Shown here: piece after piece, positions 26,296-34,488 of the stretch
Layout: each line of letters opens with the position of its first letter
Position numbering within the stretch: position 1 is the stretch's first letter
Source: JBBPYC01 sp965218765
GTDB taxonomy: Bacteria; Pseudomonadota; Gammaproteobacteria; Burkholderiales; Burkholderiaceae_C
Reading direction: 5' to 3'
Length of the DNA stretch: 64,000 bases
Assembly (NCBI GenBank): GCA_965218765.1
Contig: CBDCLU010000004.1
Span: forward strand, 310,001-374,000
Position numbers and translations under genes: made by a program
Notes under the pieces: generated by a model
What the model saw: only the letters and a program-made list of their open reading frames with translations
Told to the model about the DNA's origin: nothing
Database searches by the model: none

Positions 26296-27186
26296 TCACA
26301 CTTGGTACCGCCGCCCCAGCGTCAACAGCTCCGGCGTTCCGATCAATGTGTTGAGTTGGTCAAAATCCAGCATGTCATCTTTCATCGCAGCGGTGCTTTG
26401 GTTGGCATGAAGGCTTGCGTAATAGCTTTGCAGCTTGTGCGCGACCGCGCGCGCCGTGCCACCTGGGAAAATCACCAGGCGAAACCCGAGGCTGCCCAGC
26501 TCGGCTGCACTGTGTATCGGCGTCTTGCCGCCTTCGACCATGTTGGCAAGCAGCGGAACGCGCTCGGCAAACCGTTCGCAGGCATCGCGCAGCTGCTGCG
26601 GCGAGCGCAGAGCTTCGATGAACAGCGCATCGACGCCGCAACCCAAATATTTCTCGGCGCGCTCCATCGTTGCATCCCAGCCTTCGATCGCGAGCGCATC
26701 CGTGCGGGCCAGGATCAGTGTGTCTTCCGAAGCGCGTGCATCGAGCGCGGCTTTCAGCTTGCCGCACATCTCTTCGCTCGGCACCACGCTTTTGCCATCA
26801 AGGTGGCCGCAGCGTTTGGGAAACCCTTGATCTTCGAGTTGAATCATCGAAGCGCCCGCGCGCTCGAAAACGCGTACGGTGCGCATCGTGTTGAGCGCGT
26901 TGCCGAAGCCGGTGTCGGCGTCGACGATCACCGGCACTCGCACCCGCTCGGCAATACGCGACAGCGTGTCGGCGACCTCGCTGGCCGTCGTCAGGCCGAT
27001 GTCAGAACGTGCCAGCTGGCTATAAGCGATCGAAGCGCCGGACAGATACAGCGCCTCAAAGCCTGCCTGCTCGGCGATCAGCGCGGTCAGTGCGTCGTAG
27101 ATGCCCGGCGCAAGCAGTGCGCGTGGCTGCTGCAGCCGCGTTTTCAGCGTCGTAGATGTCGAAGTCGGGTTCATGCTGGAACTCAT
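26296..27186 (-). CDS. Isocitrate lyase/PEP mutase superfamily lyase (2,3-dimethylmalate or methylisocitrate lyase-like)
   Basis: A 296-residue TIM-barrel carbon-carbon lyase. The family signature K-R-C-G-H is at 124-128, with catalytic Cys126. Further features are 'APGIYDALTALIAEQAGFEA' (N-terminal), the metal-binding 'VDADTGFGNALN', and 'IQLEDQGFPKR' with the metal-site Glu. Members cleave a 2-hydroxy tri- or dicarboxylate to pyruvate or glyoxylate plus a second acid. Beside LeuC/LeuD-like hydratase subunits, the closest known arrangement is dimethylmaleate hydratase plus 2,3-dimethylmalate lyase of nicotinate catabolism. Its ATG overlaps the upstream FAD-dehydrogenase stop in the original frame (ATGA), showing tight coupling. 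Confidence 0.87.
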   Translation of the reverse strand: MSSSMNPTSTSTTLKTRLQQPRALLAPGIYDALTALIAEQAGFEALYLSGASIAYSQLARSDIGLTTASEVADTLSRIAERVRVPVIVDADTGFGNALNTMRTVRVFERAGASMIQLEDQGFPKRCGHLDGKSVVPSEEMCGKLKAALDARASEDTLILARTDALAIEGWDATMERAEKYLGCGVDALFIEALRSPQQLRDACERFAERVPLLANMVEGGKTPIHSAAELGSLGFRLVIFPGGTARAVAHKLQSYYASLHANQSTAAMKDDMLDFDQLNTLIGTPELLTLGRRYQV

Positions 27187-28601
27187 GGTAATTCGGTCGT
27201 TGAAGAGGTTGTGCTGCCAAGCTGCGTTGCCGCAGTCGCCGCCGCGATCCAGCCGCCGCCGACCGTGCTCAGCAAACCGTTGCCCGACAAGGTAGCCTCA
27301 TAGCGCATTGCCGGACACGTTGCACGAGGCACCACCGGCGGCAGGCAGGTTCACGAACGGCATCCTGTCCTCGCGCAGCACACGGCACTGCGCATCGATG
27401 TCGAGTCCGCCCTGCGTATGAAACAGAGCACCCGTGACTTTGACGGCGTAAAACGGCGCGCGCAGCGCACCTTCGAAGCGGCGGCCGAACGCATCCGCCT
27501 CGCTCAGCTGTGCCGCGGCCAATGTCTGCTCCAGCACCACAAGGTCGCAGCCGATCAGACGCGCCAGAGCAACCGAGAGTCGTCGGCGCTTTTCAACGCA
27601 CCTGCGCCCTCGGGGTCGACGAAATTGGGGAAGGTACGCTCCAGCTCCACCAACTGCGCGTCGAACCCGGTCCAGGCAATGCTGCTGGGCTGCTGCAACA
27701 CGTCGACTGCGGCTTCCGGGTAGCCGGCGGTCCCGTCGTGAAAGCGCTCGCCGTGCCGATGGAACTGCACCCCGCCAGCCATCATCACGGCCCAGCTCAT
27801 GAGCGCGTTGTGTGGGGTGGCCCACGAGCCGTGGCCCTGGTAGCTGCCCAGGTCAGCCGTGCGGGCGCCGAGCGCGCGGCCCCAGTCGATCGCGCTGCCG
27901 TCCTTGCCGACGTGGCCGGCGAACACCGCGTCTTGCATGTCGGGCAGCAGATCAAGCACCATCGCGCGGTTGCCGCCAAAACCGTTGCAGGCGAGTAGCA
28001 GCACGTCGCAAGCCAGCTGTTCCTGGCGGCCATCAGGGCGCGTAAAGCCGACGCCGAGGATGCGACCGTCGTGCGTCGCATACAGGGTGCGGACCAAGGC
28101 GTCGGTCAGCACATCGACGCCCGCATCCGCCGCTGCGCGTCCGAGCGCGGCCAGCAGCGCGGCGCCGGTGTGCTCAGCCAAGGCATGCATGCGGCGCGCG
28201 CGGTGGCCGGAGTAGTGAAAACCTTCGAGCACCTCGGATGCGATGCCGTGCTGGCCGAGCGCATCGACGGCCTCCGCCACCGCCTGCGTATAAGCCACCG
28301 CCAGATGCGCCTCGGCGTCGCCGTGCGCCTTGGCCTGCACATCTTCGGCGACGGTGGCGCTCGAATCCTCGATGCCGAGCGCGCGCTGATCGCGCGTGCC
28401 GGCGACCAGGATGAAGCCCGAGGACAGCGCGGTCGAACCGCTCGGCACCGTGTCGCGTTCCAGCAGCACGCAGTCGATGCCGATGCTGCGCAGGCGCAAG
28501 CCGGCGACGTGGCCGCAGGCACCGGCGCCCACGACGGCAACAGGCACGTGCCCCATGTCCGGCGGCATGTGGTCGGTGCGAACGATCTGGGGCGCATTCA
28601 T
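27183..28601 (-). pseudogene. FAD-dependent dehydrogenase (fumarate reductase flavoprotein-like), two frameshifts
   Basis: A flavoprotein of the succinate dehydrogenase/fumarate reductase/tricarballylate dehydrogenase group. The N-terminal dinucleotide motif is 'VAVVGAGACGHVAGLRL', then 'DCVLLERD' and 'STALSSGFILVAGT'. The start ATG at 28601 overlaps the LeuD-like stop (ATGA). The frame breaks near 27580, where one extra or two missing bases end the protein at 27555. The next segment, 'ALARLIGCDLVVLEQTLAAA', is in another frame. A second break lies near 27300: the frame stops at 27298, while the family's end 'LSGNGLLSTVGGGWIAA' continues in a third frame to TGA 27183-27185. Full length would be about 470 residues. 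Either a pseudogene or a region of sequence errors. Confidence 0.82.
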
Positions 28602-29125
28602 GCGTGGGTCCTCGCTTTGCGCTGTTTGAGTTGATTGAGCAGACCGCCGGCTGCGACCATGTCGAGCAGAAAACCCGGCACTGGCTCGCACACGTGCCGG
28701 CTGCCATCGGCGGCGGTCAACGTCAGGCTGTCCAGGTCGAGTGCAAGCGATTCCCCATCGTGAAAATGGCCGACGCCGACACAAGTCAGCAGCAGCAGCC
28801 CGAGATTGAATGCGTTGCGAAAGTACAGACCGCTGAACGACGGTGCGATCACCGCGCGCAGCCCCAAGTGCACCAATGCCGCCACCGCCTGCTCACGCGA
28901 TGAGCCGATGCCGAAGCTGGCACCGGCCACGATCACATCGCCGCGTTCGACGGATGCGGCGAATTCGGGCCGCAGCGATTCGAGACAGTGCGGTGCGATG
29001 CCATCGATGCCGAGTTTCATGTAGATGCCAGGCGCCAGCAGGTCGGTGTCGACGTCGTCGCCGAGCTTCCAGATCCTGTGGCGGCTCACGGGTGCACTGC
29101 CCTGGCGCTGCTGTGTCGGGTTCAT
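28598..29125 (-). CDS. Aconitase/3-isopropylmalate dehydratase small subunit-like (LeuD-like)
   Basis: A 175-residue swivel-domain subunit that pairs with the product of the upstream gene. It shows 'GDDVDTDLLAPGIYMKLG' and the substrate-contacting 'GASFGIGSSREQAVAAL' (around 68-84), then 'AVIAPSFSGLYFRNAFNLGL', all standard for LeuD/DmdB proteins. The start ATG at 29125 overlaps the stop of the large subunit (ATGA) and its own stop overlaps the next start. Two such overlaps in a row indicate coupled translation and a stoichiometric complex. It is probably not the biosynthetic LeuD, since its neighbours are catabolic. Confidence 0.9.
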   Translation of the reverse strand: MNPTQQRQGSAPVSRHRIWKLGDDVDTDLLAPGIYMKLGIDGIAPHCLESLRPEFAASVERGDVIVAGASFGIGSSREQAVAALVHLGLRAVIAPSFSGLYFRNAFNLGLLLLTCVGVGHFHDGESLALDLDSLTLTAADGSRHVCEPVPGFLLDMVAAGGLLNQLKQRKARTHA

Positions 29126-30417
29126 GCGAGCATCTCTCGCGGGTCGCTGATGCGTCCACGCAGCGCCGACGCGGCAACCGTGAATGGCGATGCGAGATAC
29201 ACCTGCGCGGTGGCCGGCCCCATGCGCCCTTTGAAATTGCGCGCGGTGGTCGCGATCACATTGACGCCCTCGGGAATCGAGCCGCCGTACCCCGAGCATG
29301 CGCCGCAGGTGGTCGGCAGTACTTCAGCGCCGGCGTCGCGCAGCACCGCCATCACGCCTTCGGCTTCGGCCGCACCTTGGTCCTGCAGGCTAGCCGGGGC
29401 GACCATCAGGCGCACGCCGGCAGCCACGCGCTGGCCCATAAACAGCTGCGCCGCGGCGCGCAGGTCGTCGAGCTTGGCGCCGGTGCAGGCGCCGATGTAA
29501 GCGATGTCGATCGGCACTTGGTCGAAGCGGCCTACCGCTTCCGTGTTGGCGGGGCTATGCGGCGCGGCCACTTGCGGCGCCAGAGTGTGCGCATCGAAGG
29601 CATGGGAGATTGCTTCGGCTTGCGCGTCGGTGTGCCAGCCGTCGAGGTCGATTTCAGCTGTTGGCACGCCGACACTGGTGAGCCAGTCGCGCGTGGTCGC
29701 GTCCGGCGCGATCAAGCCGACCTGCGCGCCCAATTCGGCACTCATGTTGGCAAGCGTCATGCGCTCCTGCATCGACAGCGCGCGCACCGCTTCGCCGCAG
29801 AACTCCACCGCCTGATAAGCGCCGCCGTTCATGCCAAAGCGGCCGGTCATGTGCAGCATCATGTCCTTGGCGCACACGCCCCGCGGCAGCCGGTTGCGCC
29901 AGTGCATGCGTAAGGTCTGCGGCACGCGCACCCAGATCTCGCCGGTGACGACGACGCCGAGCATCTCGGTGGCGCCGATGCCGAACATGTAGGCGCCGAA
30001 CGCGCCGCCTGTCGGGGAATGCGAGTCACCGCCGACACAGAACATGCCCGGGCGCAAATGGCCCTTTTGCGGCAGCACGACGTGGCAGATGCCGATGCTG
30101 TCGTAGACGTGCGGCAGGTCCTGCTCGCGCGCCCAGTCGCGCGCGATGCGCACGATGCGGCGCGAATCATCGTCCTGCGCCGGCACGTAGTGGTCCATTA
30201 CCAGCACCACCCTGGATTTGTCCCAGATGGTGGCGCCCAACTCCTCGAGCATGGGTTTGAGACGACGCGGCCCGGACGAGTCGTGAAACATTGCTAGATC
30301 GACCTTGCAGCTAACAATTTCTCCGACCGTCACACTGGACTTGCCGGATGCCCGTGCGATCAGTTTCTGCGCCAGCGTTTGGGCAGGCATGGTCGACGGA
30401 GCAGCAAACTGGGTCAT
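29122..30417 (-). CDS. Aconitase-family hydro-lyase large subunit (LeuC/dimethylmaleate hydratase-like)
   Basis: A 431-residue [4Fe-4S] hydro-lyase subunit. The cluster ligands are Cys311 ('GACTGAK') and Cys371/Cys374 ('TTCGACSGYGG'). Other conserved parts are 'VMDHYVPAQDDDS' (the His of the active site) and 'CVGGDSHSPTGGAFGAYMFG'. The length fits the short LeuC/homoaconitase/DmdA type. It (de)hydrates a 2-alkyl malate/maleate-type acid. First gene of the six-gene operon that runs to 24153; its promoter must lie in the 500 bases to the right, before the nested IS elements. Confidence 0.9.
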   Translation of the reverse strand: MTQFAAPSTMPAQTLAQKLIARASGKSSVTVGEIVSCKVDLAMFHDSSGPRRLKPMLEELGATIWDKSRVVLVMDHYVPAQDDDSRRIVRIARDWAREQDLPHVYDSIGICHVVLPQKGHLRPGMFCVGGDSHSPTGGAFGAYMFGIGATEMLGVVVTGEIWVRVPQTLRMHWRNRLPRGVCAKDMMLHMTGRFGMNGGAYQAVEFCGEAVRALSMQERMTLANMSAELGAQVGLIAPDATTRDWLTSVGVPTAEIDLDGWHTDAQAEAISHAFDAHTLAPQVAAPHSPANTEAVGRFDQVPIDIAYIGACTGAKLDDLRAAAQLFMGQRVAAGVRLMVAPASLQDQGAAEAEGVMAVLRDAGAEVLPTTCGACSGYGGSIPEGVNVIATTARNFKGRMGPATAQVYLASPFTVAASALRGRISDPREMLA

Positions 30418-30917
30418 TCGGCATTCCTTGGCGCAATGGAAACAGGTGGCAGGCTATAGGTAGGTCATGTTCAACAGGCGCGTTGGGTTCACCGGAGCAG
30501 ACATTCGCGCACCGAAACGCGGTCGTCAAGGCTGCCAACCTTGGCGACATCCATGTCGTCCTCGTATGGGTCAGGACAATAAGTGCCGTATGCCAAATAA
30601 GCCGTACGTTCATGGCGGTCGAATACCAAGCGCGCAACCACGAGCAGCTCAATAGCTACGGACATTTGGCGTTCGGATGCCACATAGGCAGCCTGCCTGG
30701 CTCGGCGAGTGCCACCGCAGTTGGATCTTGGACAATTCCTCACTCGCATGCCCACTGCCGGCTTCCACTATAAGACCGCTGAGCCTGCCATCCCACCACA
30801 AAATCGTCTTGCTTCCTCGCCAACAGCACATCCTGTAGTTCAACGAAGGCCACCATGACGTCCCCAGTTGTTCAAGCTAAAGACGTTCAATCACGCGAGG
30901 TGATACACCCCTCGTCA
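30418..30917. other. Gene-free stretch upstream of the hydratase operon
   Basis: Five hundred bases between the hydratase large-subunit start and the left end of an IS3 element. Several short frames exist but none resembles a known family or has a credible start. It should contain the operon promoter. No regulator gene is present, so the operon's own regulator may have been lost with the sequence replaced by the IS. Confidence 0.5.
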
Positions 30918-30943
30918 TGACCTGCCCCCTCCCGCCGTGCCAA

Positions 30944-31850
30944 TCATTCGGAGGAAGTCCGGGGTTGCAAGGTTAGTTGATCTCGGTGGTTGAAGGTGTT
31001 CGAGCTGCATCGCCCGCATGCTGGCGATGCAGCTCGGCGAACTTCGCTGGTGGCGTACGTCCGCAGCTGCTGTGCGGCCTGACCTCGTTGTAGTCCAGGC
31101 GCCAGGCCTTGAAGGCTGTCTTTGCTTGCTGCAGATCTTGGAACCATTGCTCGTTCAGGCATTCGTCTCTGAACTTGCCGTTGAAGCTCTCGATGTAGCC
31201 GTTTCCGCATCGGCCGTCCGGGCTCGATCAGGATGTGTCGGATGCCATGCGCCTGCGCCCAGGCCATGTACGCGCGGCTGGTGAACTCGGGACCGTTGTC
31301 GGTACGCACAGCTTTTGGGTAGCCGCGGAACAGTGCTGCGCGATCGAGCATGCGGGTGACGTACTCGCCCGAGATGCCCCAGTCGACGGCGATGTCCACG
31401 CACTCGTGACTGAAGTCGTCGGCGACGGTCAGGCACTTGGATTGCGCCGCCCCGTGCTCAGGCTGTCGCTGACGAAGTCCATGCTCCACACGTCGTTGAC
31501 GGCGCGTGCCAACTGCAGCGGCACGCGCTCGGATGCGGGCAGCCGAACCTTCTTGCGCTTCGCGCACAGCCAGGTTGGCTGCGGTGTACAGCCGGTTCAC
31601 GCGCTTGTGGTTCACGCCAGGATGGCTCGGACGCAAGCAGGTCGTGGATGCGCCGGTAGCCGAAGCGTCTGCGTACATGGGCGATCCGGGCGATGCGAGC
31701 TTGCAGATCCTGGGTCATGGGGTCGGCCTCGGGTGGATGGCGGTAGCTGTCGCGGGAGAGCCCCGCGAAGCCTGCACGCACGCCGCTCCGATAGATCGCA
31801 TTGCTCGATCATCACGACGACGGCTGCGCGCCTGGCTTGCGGGGCTAGCG
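30944..31850 (-). pseudogene. Outer IS3 orfB transposase, degenerate
   Basis: Recognisable pieces lie in different frames: 'ARIARIAHVRRRFGYRRIHD' and 'NHKRVNRLYTAANLAVR', then 'CLTVADDFSHECVDIAVDWG' and 'RTDNGPEFTSRAYMAW' (second catalytic Asp). Several indels separate them. Upstream it is cut off from its orfA by the inner IS at 31855. Confidence 0.82.
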
Positions 31851-31890
31851 CTCTTGACCTTGCCCCTGGAATCCGTACCCCATAGCCGAG

Positions 31891-32787
31891 TTACGAATTG
31901 GCTTGCCTTGGTTGATTGGCAAGCCAGTTTTGCTCGAACTGCATCGGGCTGACGTATGCCAGCGTCGAGTGCAGCCGGGCCCGGTTGTACCAGAGCAGCC
32001 AGTCGATCGCTTCGTCTTTGGCCTGGCGCCTGGTCTCGAACTTCTGCCCGTGCAGCCGCTCCACCTTCAACGACCCGAACAGTGTCTCGCTGCAGGCGTT
32101 GTCCCAGCAGTCACCGCGCCGGCTCATCGAGGCAGTGATGCCGTACTCCTTGAGCGCGTCGCGGAACTCCTGGCTCGCGTACTGGCTGCCACGGTCGCTG
32201 TGGAATATCAGCCCACTCGTCTTGTTCGGGTGGCGCTTGAACCAGGCCATGCGCAGCGCATCGATGACGATCTCCCGCGTCATGTCCTCGCGCAGGCTCC
32301 AGCCCACCACCTGGCGGCTGAACAGGTCGATCACCACGGCCAGGAACAGCCAGCCTTCACCGGTGTGGATATAGGTGATGTCGCCCGCCCACACCCTGTC
32401 CGGCTCGGCCACCGTGAACTGCCTGTCCAGCAGATTCGGTGCAATCGGCAGCGCATGGTTGCTGTCGGTGGTCACTTTGAAGCGCCGCTTGCCCTTGGCC
32501 CGGATGCCATGCAACTGCATGAGCTTTTGCACCCGGTCCTTGCCCACCGGGATGCCACGCGCCACCAACTCCTTCCACGTCCGCGGCCAACCGTAGCCGC
32601 CATGCGTTTGGGCATGAATAGCCTTGATATGCACCAGCAGCGCGTCGTCGCTGAGGTGGCGCCGTTGGGCATCGCTGGCACGGCGTACAAAGTGCTCGTG
32701 ATAGCCGGCAACGCTGACCCGCAGCACCCGGCACTGCACCGAGATCGGCCACACCCGTCGGTGCCGATTGATGAAGGCGTACTTCAA
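31891..32787 (-). CDS. IS3-family transposase OrfB (inner element)
   Basis: A DDE transposase of about 298 residues. It has an HTH_21-type segment ('LSDDALLVHIKAIHAQTHGG'), then the catalytic Asp in 'RVWAGDITYIHTGEGW', Asp in 'LIFHSDRGSQYAS' and Glu in 'RRGDCWDNACSETLFGS'. It ends with 'LLWYNRARLHSTLAYVSPMQ'. Its frame overlaps the end of orfA in the -1 register and stays open upstream, so the active protein is probably the OrfAB fusion made by programmed -1 frameshifting in the AAAA-containing overlap. TTG 32787 is the first possible independent start. The gene is intact. Confidence 0.9.
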   Translation of the reverse strand: MKYAFINRHRRVWPISVQCRVLRVSVAGYHEHFVRRASDAQRRHLSDDALLVHIKAIHAQTHGGYGWPRTWKELVARGIPVGKDRVQKLMQLHGIRAKGKRRFKVTTDSNHALPIAPNLLDRQFTVAEPDRVWAGDITYIHTGEGWLFLAVVIDLFSRQVVGWSLREDMTREIVIDALRMAWFKRHPNKTSGLIFHSDRGSQYASQEFRDALKEYGITASMSRRGDCWDNACSETLFGSLKVERLHGQKFETRRQAKDEAIDWLLWYNRARLHSTLAYVSPMQFEQNWLANQPRQANS

Positions 32788-33077
32788 CTCTGCGCTTTCG
32801 CGAAGTACGCCGTCGCTTTTCCCAGGATGTCGCGCTCCATCTTCACGCGCGCCAACTCGGCTCGCAGCCGGCTGATCTCCATTTGCTCGGCACTGATGAC
32901 CTTCTTGTCGATGCCGCCCAGCTTGCCCTGGCGCTCGGCCTTGACCCAGTTGTGCAGTGTCTGCTCGACCAGCCCCAGCCCCCTGGCCGCCGCCGCGATG
33001 CTCTGGCCGCCTCGCACCAGCCGCACCGCCTCTTGCTTGAACTCGAGCGTGTACTGCGCCCTCGTTGTCTTCGTCAT
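32784..33077 (-). CDS. IS3-family transposase OrfA (inner element)
   Basis: A 97-residue DNA-binding protein: helix-turn-helix 'YTLEFKQEAVRLVRGGQS' and 'IAAAARGLGLVEQTLHNW', then a leucine-zipper region 'EQMEISRLRAELARVKMERD'. It binds the IS ends and dimerises. The start ATG is at 33077. The frame is complete. Confidence 0.9.
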   Translation of the reverse strand: MTKTTRAQYTLEFKQEAVRLVRGGQSIAAAARGLGLVEQTLHNWVKAERQGKLGGIDKKVISAEQMEISRLRAELARVKMERDILGKATAYFAKAQS

Positions 33078-33143
33078 GTCCGCTCTCCCTTGCTTGCATT
33101 GAAACACTCAGCAAGGGATACGGTTTTCGGGGGCAAGGTCACT

Positions 33144-33404
33144 CTACCCCGAAGGCGGTGTTGAGCGCATGGATGTCCAGGTGCGCCTCGGCCAACAGCT
33201 TCTTGAGCTTGGCGTTCTCGCCTTCGAGCTCACGCAGTCGCCTCGCATCGGGCACGTCCATACCGCCGTACTTGGACATCGCCACTTGTAGAAGGTGGCG
33301 TCGCTAAAACCGCCCTGGCGGCACAGCTCCTTGATCGGCAGTCCGGCCTCGGCTTGCTTGATGAAGCCAATGATCTGCTCTGCGGTGAATCTGCTTTTTC
33401 TCAT
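33144..33404 (-). pseudogene. Outer IS3 orfA, frameshifted
   Basis: It begins 'MRKSRFTAEQIIGFIKQAEA' and 'GLPIKELCRQGGFSDATFYKW', the usual OrfA helix-turn-helix. After residue 42 the frame shifts; the expected 'YGGMDVPDARRLRELE' and 'NAKLKKLLAEAHLDIHALN' lie in another frame. Its last codons and native stop are displaced by the inner IS. Confidence 0.85.
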
Positions 33405-33469
33405 GTCCGTCATTCTCCAAATTGACGGACTTCACTGCCTTTACGCTGGTACAGCTGGGAGGGGGCAGG

Positions 33470-33649
33470 TCACTTGAACATGCCGAACCCATGACCCGAA
33501 TCGACCGAAGCCGAACGGCTGACCCGCATCTCGACGTGGTCGCCCATCAACGAGAACTCAATGCGGCTGCCTTGACGAATGCCCAGCTGCTGGCGCAGCT
33601 CCTTGGGTATGGTGACCTGCCCCTTGCTGGTGACGGATGTGATTTCCAT
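33470..33649 (-). CDS. AbrB/MazE-type antitoxin or regulator, truncated by IS3
   Basis: A 59-residue swapped-hairpin DNA-binding protein: 'MEITSVTSKGQVTIPKELRQ', 'QLGIRQGSRIEFSLMGDH'. The full AbrB fold (about 45 residues) is intact. The C-terminal tail, which in VapB-type antitoxins grips the toxin, is cut after 'SGHGFGMFK'. The stop codon TGA (33470-33472) is formed by the first three bases of the outer IS3 end. The toxin gene expected downstream is absent. The start ATG at 33649 fits the domain. Confidence 0.82.
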   Translation of the reverse strand: MEITSVTSKGQVTIPKELRQQLGIRQGSRIEFSLMGDHVEMRVSRSASVDSGHGFGMFK

Positions 33650-33747
33650 GAAAACTCCAGTATCACCTGGTAATACTGACACGAGGAAATGGTTGTGACG
33701 ACCATTGCCAAAGGACACACCAGCATCAGACTTCGAGACAGCACCTC

Positions 33748-34350
33748 TCAGTCAAAGCCCCTTTCCATCTCTGCTTGCACGCGATCGAGCTGTGGCTTTG
33801 CGTAGCGCATCGTGGTTCGCGCATCCGAATGCTTGAGCTGCCGTTGCACCGTCTCGATAGACACACCACGGTCCAGCGCTCGCGTGCCGCACATGTGGCA
33901 CAGCCAGTGCAGCGAGGCCTTGCTCGCATCGAGCTTTTCTTGGACGCTCAGGTCCGATGCCCAGATCGCTTCGCCGAACCAGGTCTTGGTTGATCAATAC
34001 AACGCACTGTAGCTAACCGGTGCGCACGGATCGAACGTGCTGGCCATCAGCGGCAGGCTGGCCAGCTCAGGGTCGAGCCGGTCGAGGTCGGCCAGGCGCG
34101 CAACGCCGCGCCGCTGCAGGTACTGATCGAGCGCCTGCGCAGCTTGGCTCGGCACCATGACTAGGTGGGCCTTGCCGCCCTTACCCACCACCTGCAGCAC
34201 CCAGCTGCGGTCGACCCGGCGCAGGTCACCAGTTTGGCTTGCACTTACTCAGATGCACGCTGTCCGGTGGTTTCAAGGAAAGCCACCAAGAACTCGATAC
34301 GCTTGCGCGGCCCATCGACATGGGCGCTATCGCCTGTGCTGGCATGAGCT
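33748..34350 (-). pseudogene. Tyrosine recombinase/phage-type integrase remnant
   Basis: The C-terminal catalytic domain of an integrase. It reads 'RIEFLVAFLETTGQRASE', then TAA; a missing base; 'DRSWVLQVVGKGGKAHLVMV', 'PSQAAQALDQYLQRRGV', then TGA at 33994-33996; and 'TKTWFGEAIWASDLSVQEKL', 'GTRALDRGVSIETVQRQLKH', 'SDARTTMRYAKPQLDRVQ'. The nucleophile Tyr ('TMRYA') survives. The motif H-x-L-R is changed to H-W-L-C, which removes a catalytic Arg. There are at least three disabling lesions plus this substitution. The N-terminal core-binding domain is absent or unreadable. Confidence 0.8.
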
Positions 34351-34488
34351 TGCATGAACGAGGCCAACGCCGTCCAGTGCCAATTGCAAGCCGTCTTGCT
34401 AGACCGCTACGGCCGCCTCCACCCCCGAGTGGCTGCATTGAGTTTGCTCACGCATCAGCGGAACAGCGCACGAGCTGAGGCTGTTTCT

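Larger units (their letters stand above)
31855..33141 (-). mobile_element. IS3-family element (inner), intact with target duplication
   Basis: A 1287-base element. The left end begins TGACCTTGCCCC at 31855; the right end is its inverted counterpart finishing at 33141. The first 27 bases of the two ends match at 22 or 23 positions. The four bases CTCT lie immediately outside each end (31851-31854 and 33142-33145), a proper IS3-size target duplication. It encodes intact orfA and orfB. It sits within the outer IS3 element, between that element's orfA and orfB. Confidence 0.93.
30918..33472 (-). mobile_element. IS3-family element (outer), interrupted by a second IS3 element
   Basis: The terminal repeats both begin TGACCTGCCCCCTCCC: at 30918 on the plus strand and, inverted, ending at 33472. 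Removing the inner element and one copy of its target duplication leaves about 1264 bases with orfA on the right and orfB on the left, both minus strand. Both genes have decayed. The bases flanking the outer ends do not match each other, so its target duplication is gone. Its right end cuts an AbrB-type gene. Confidence 0.88.

Noticed and set aside
28598..30417. Biosynthetic leuCD
   Set aside because: The neighbours (flavoprotein, lyase, TTT receptor) are catabolic, there is no leuB or leuA, and overlapping starts bind the pair to the lyase operon. The leucine role is not excluded but is unlikely.
30418..30917. Remnant of the toxin partner of the truncated AbrB gene
   Set aside because: No PIN-domain or MazF-like segment could be read in any frame on the far side of the IS.
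31903..33102. 399-codon open frame on the plus strand
   Set aside because: Antisense to the inner IS3 orfAB.
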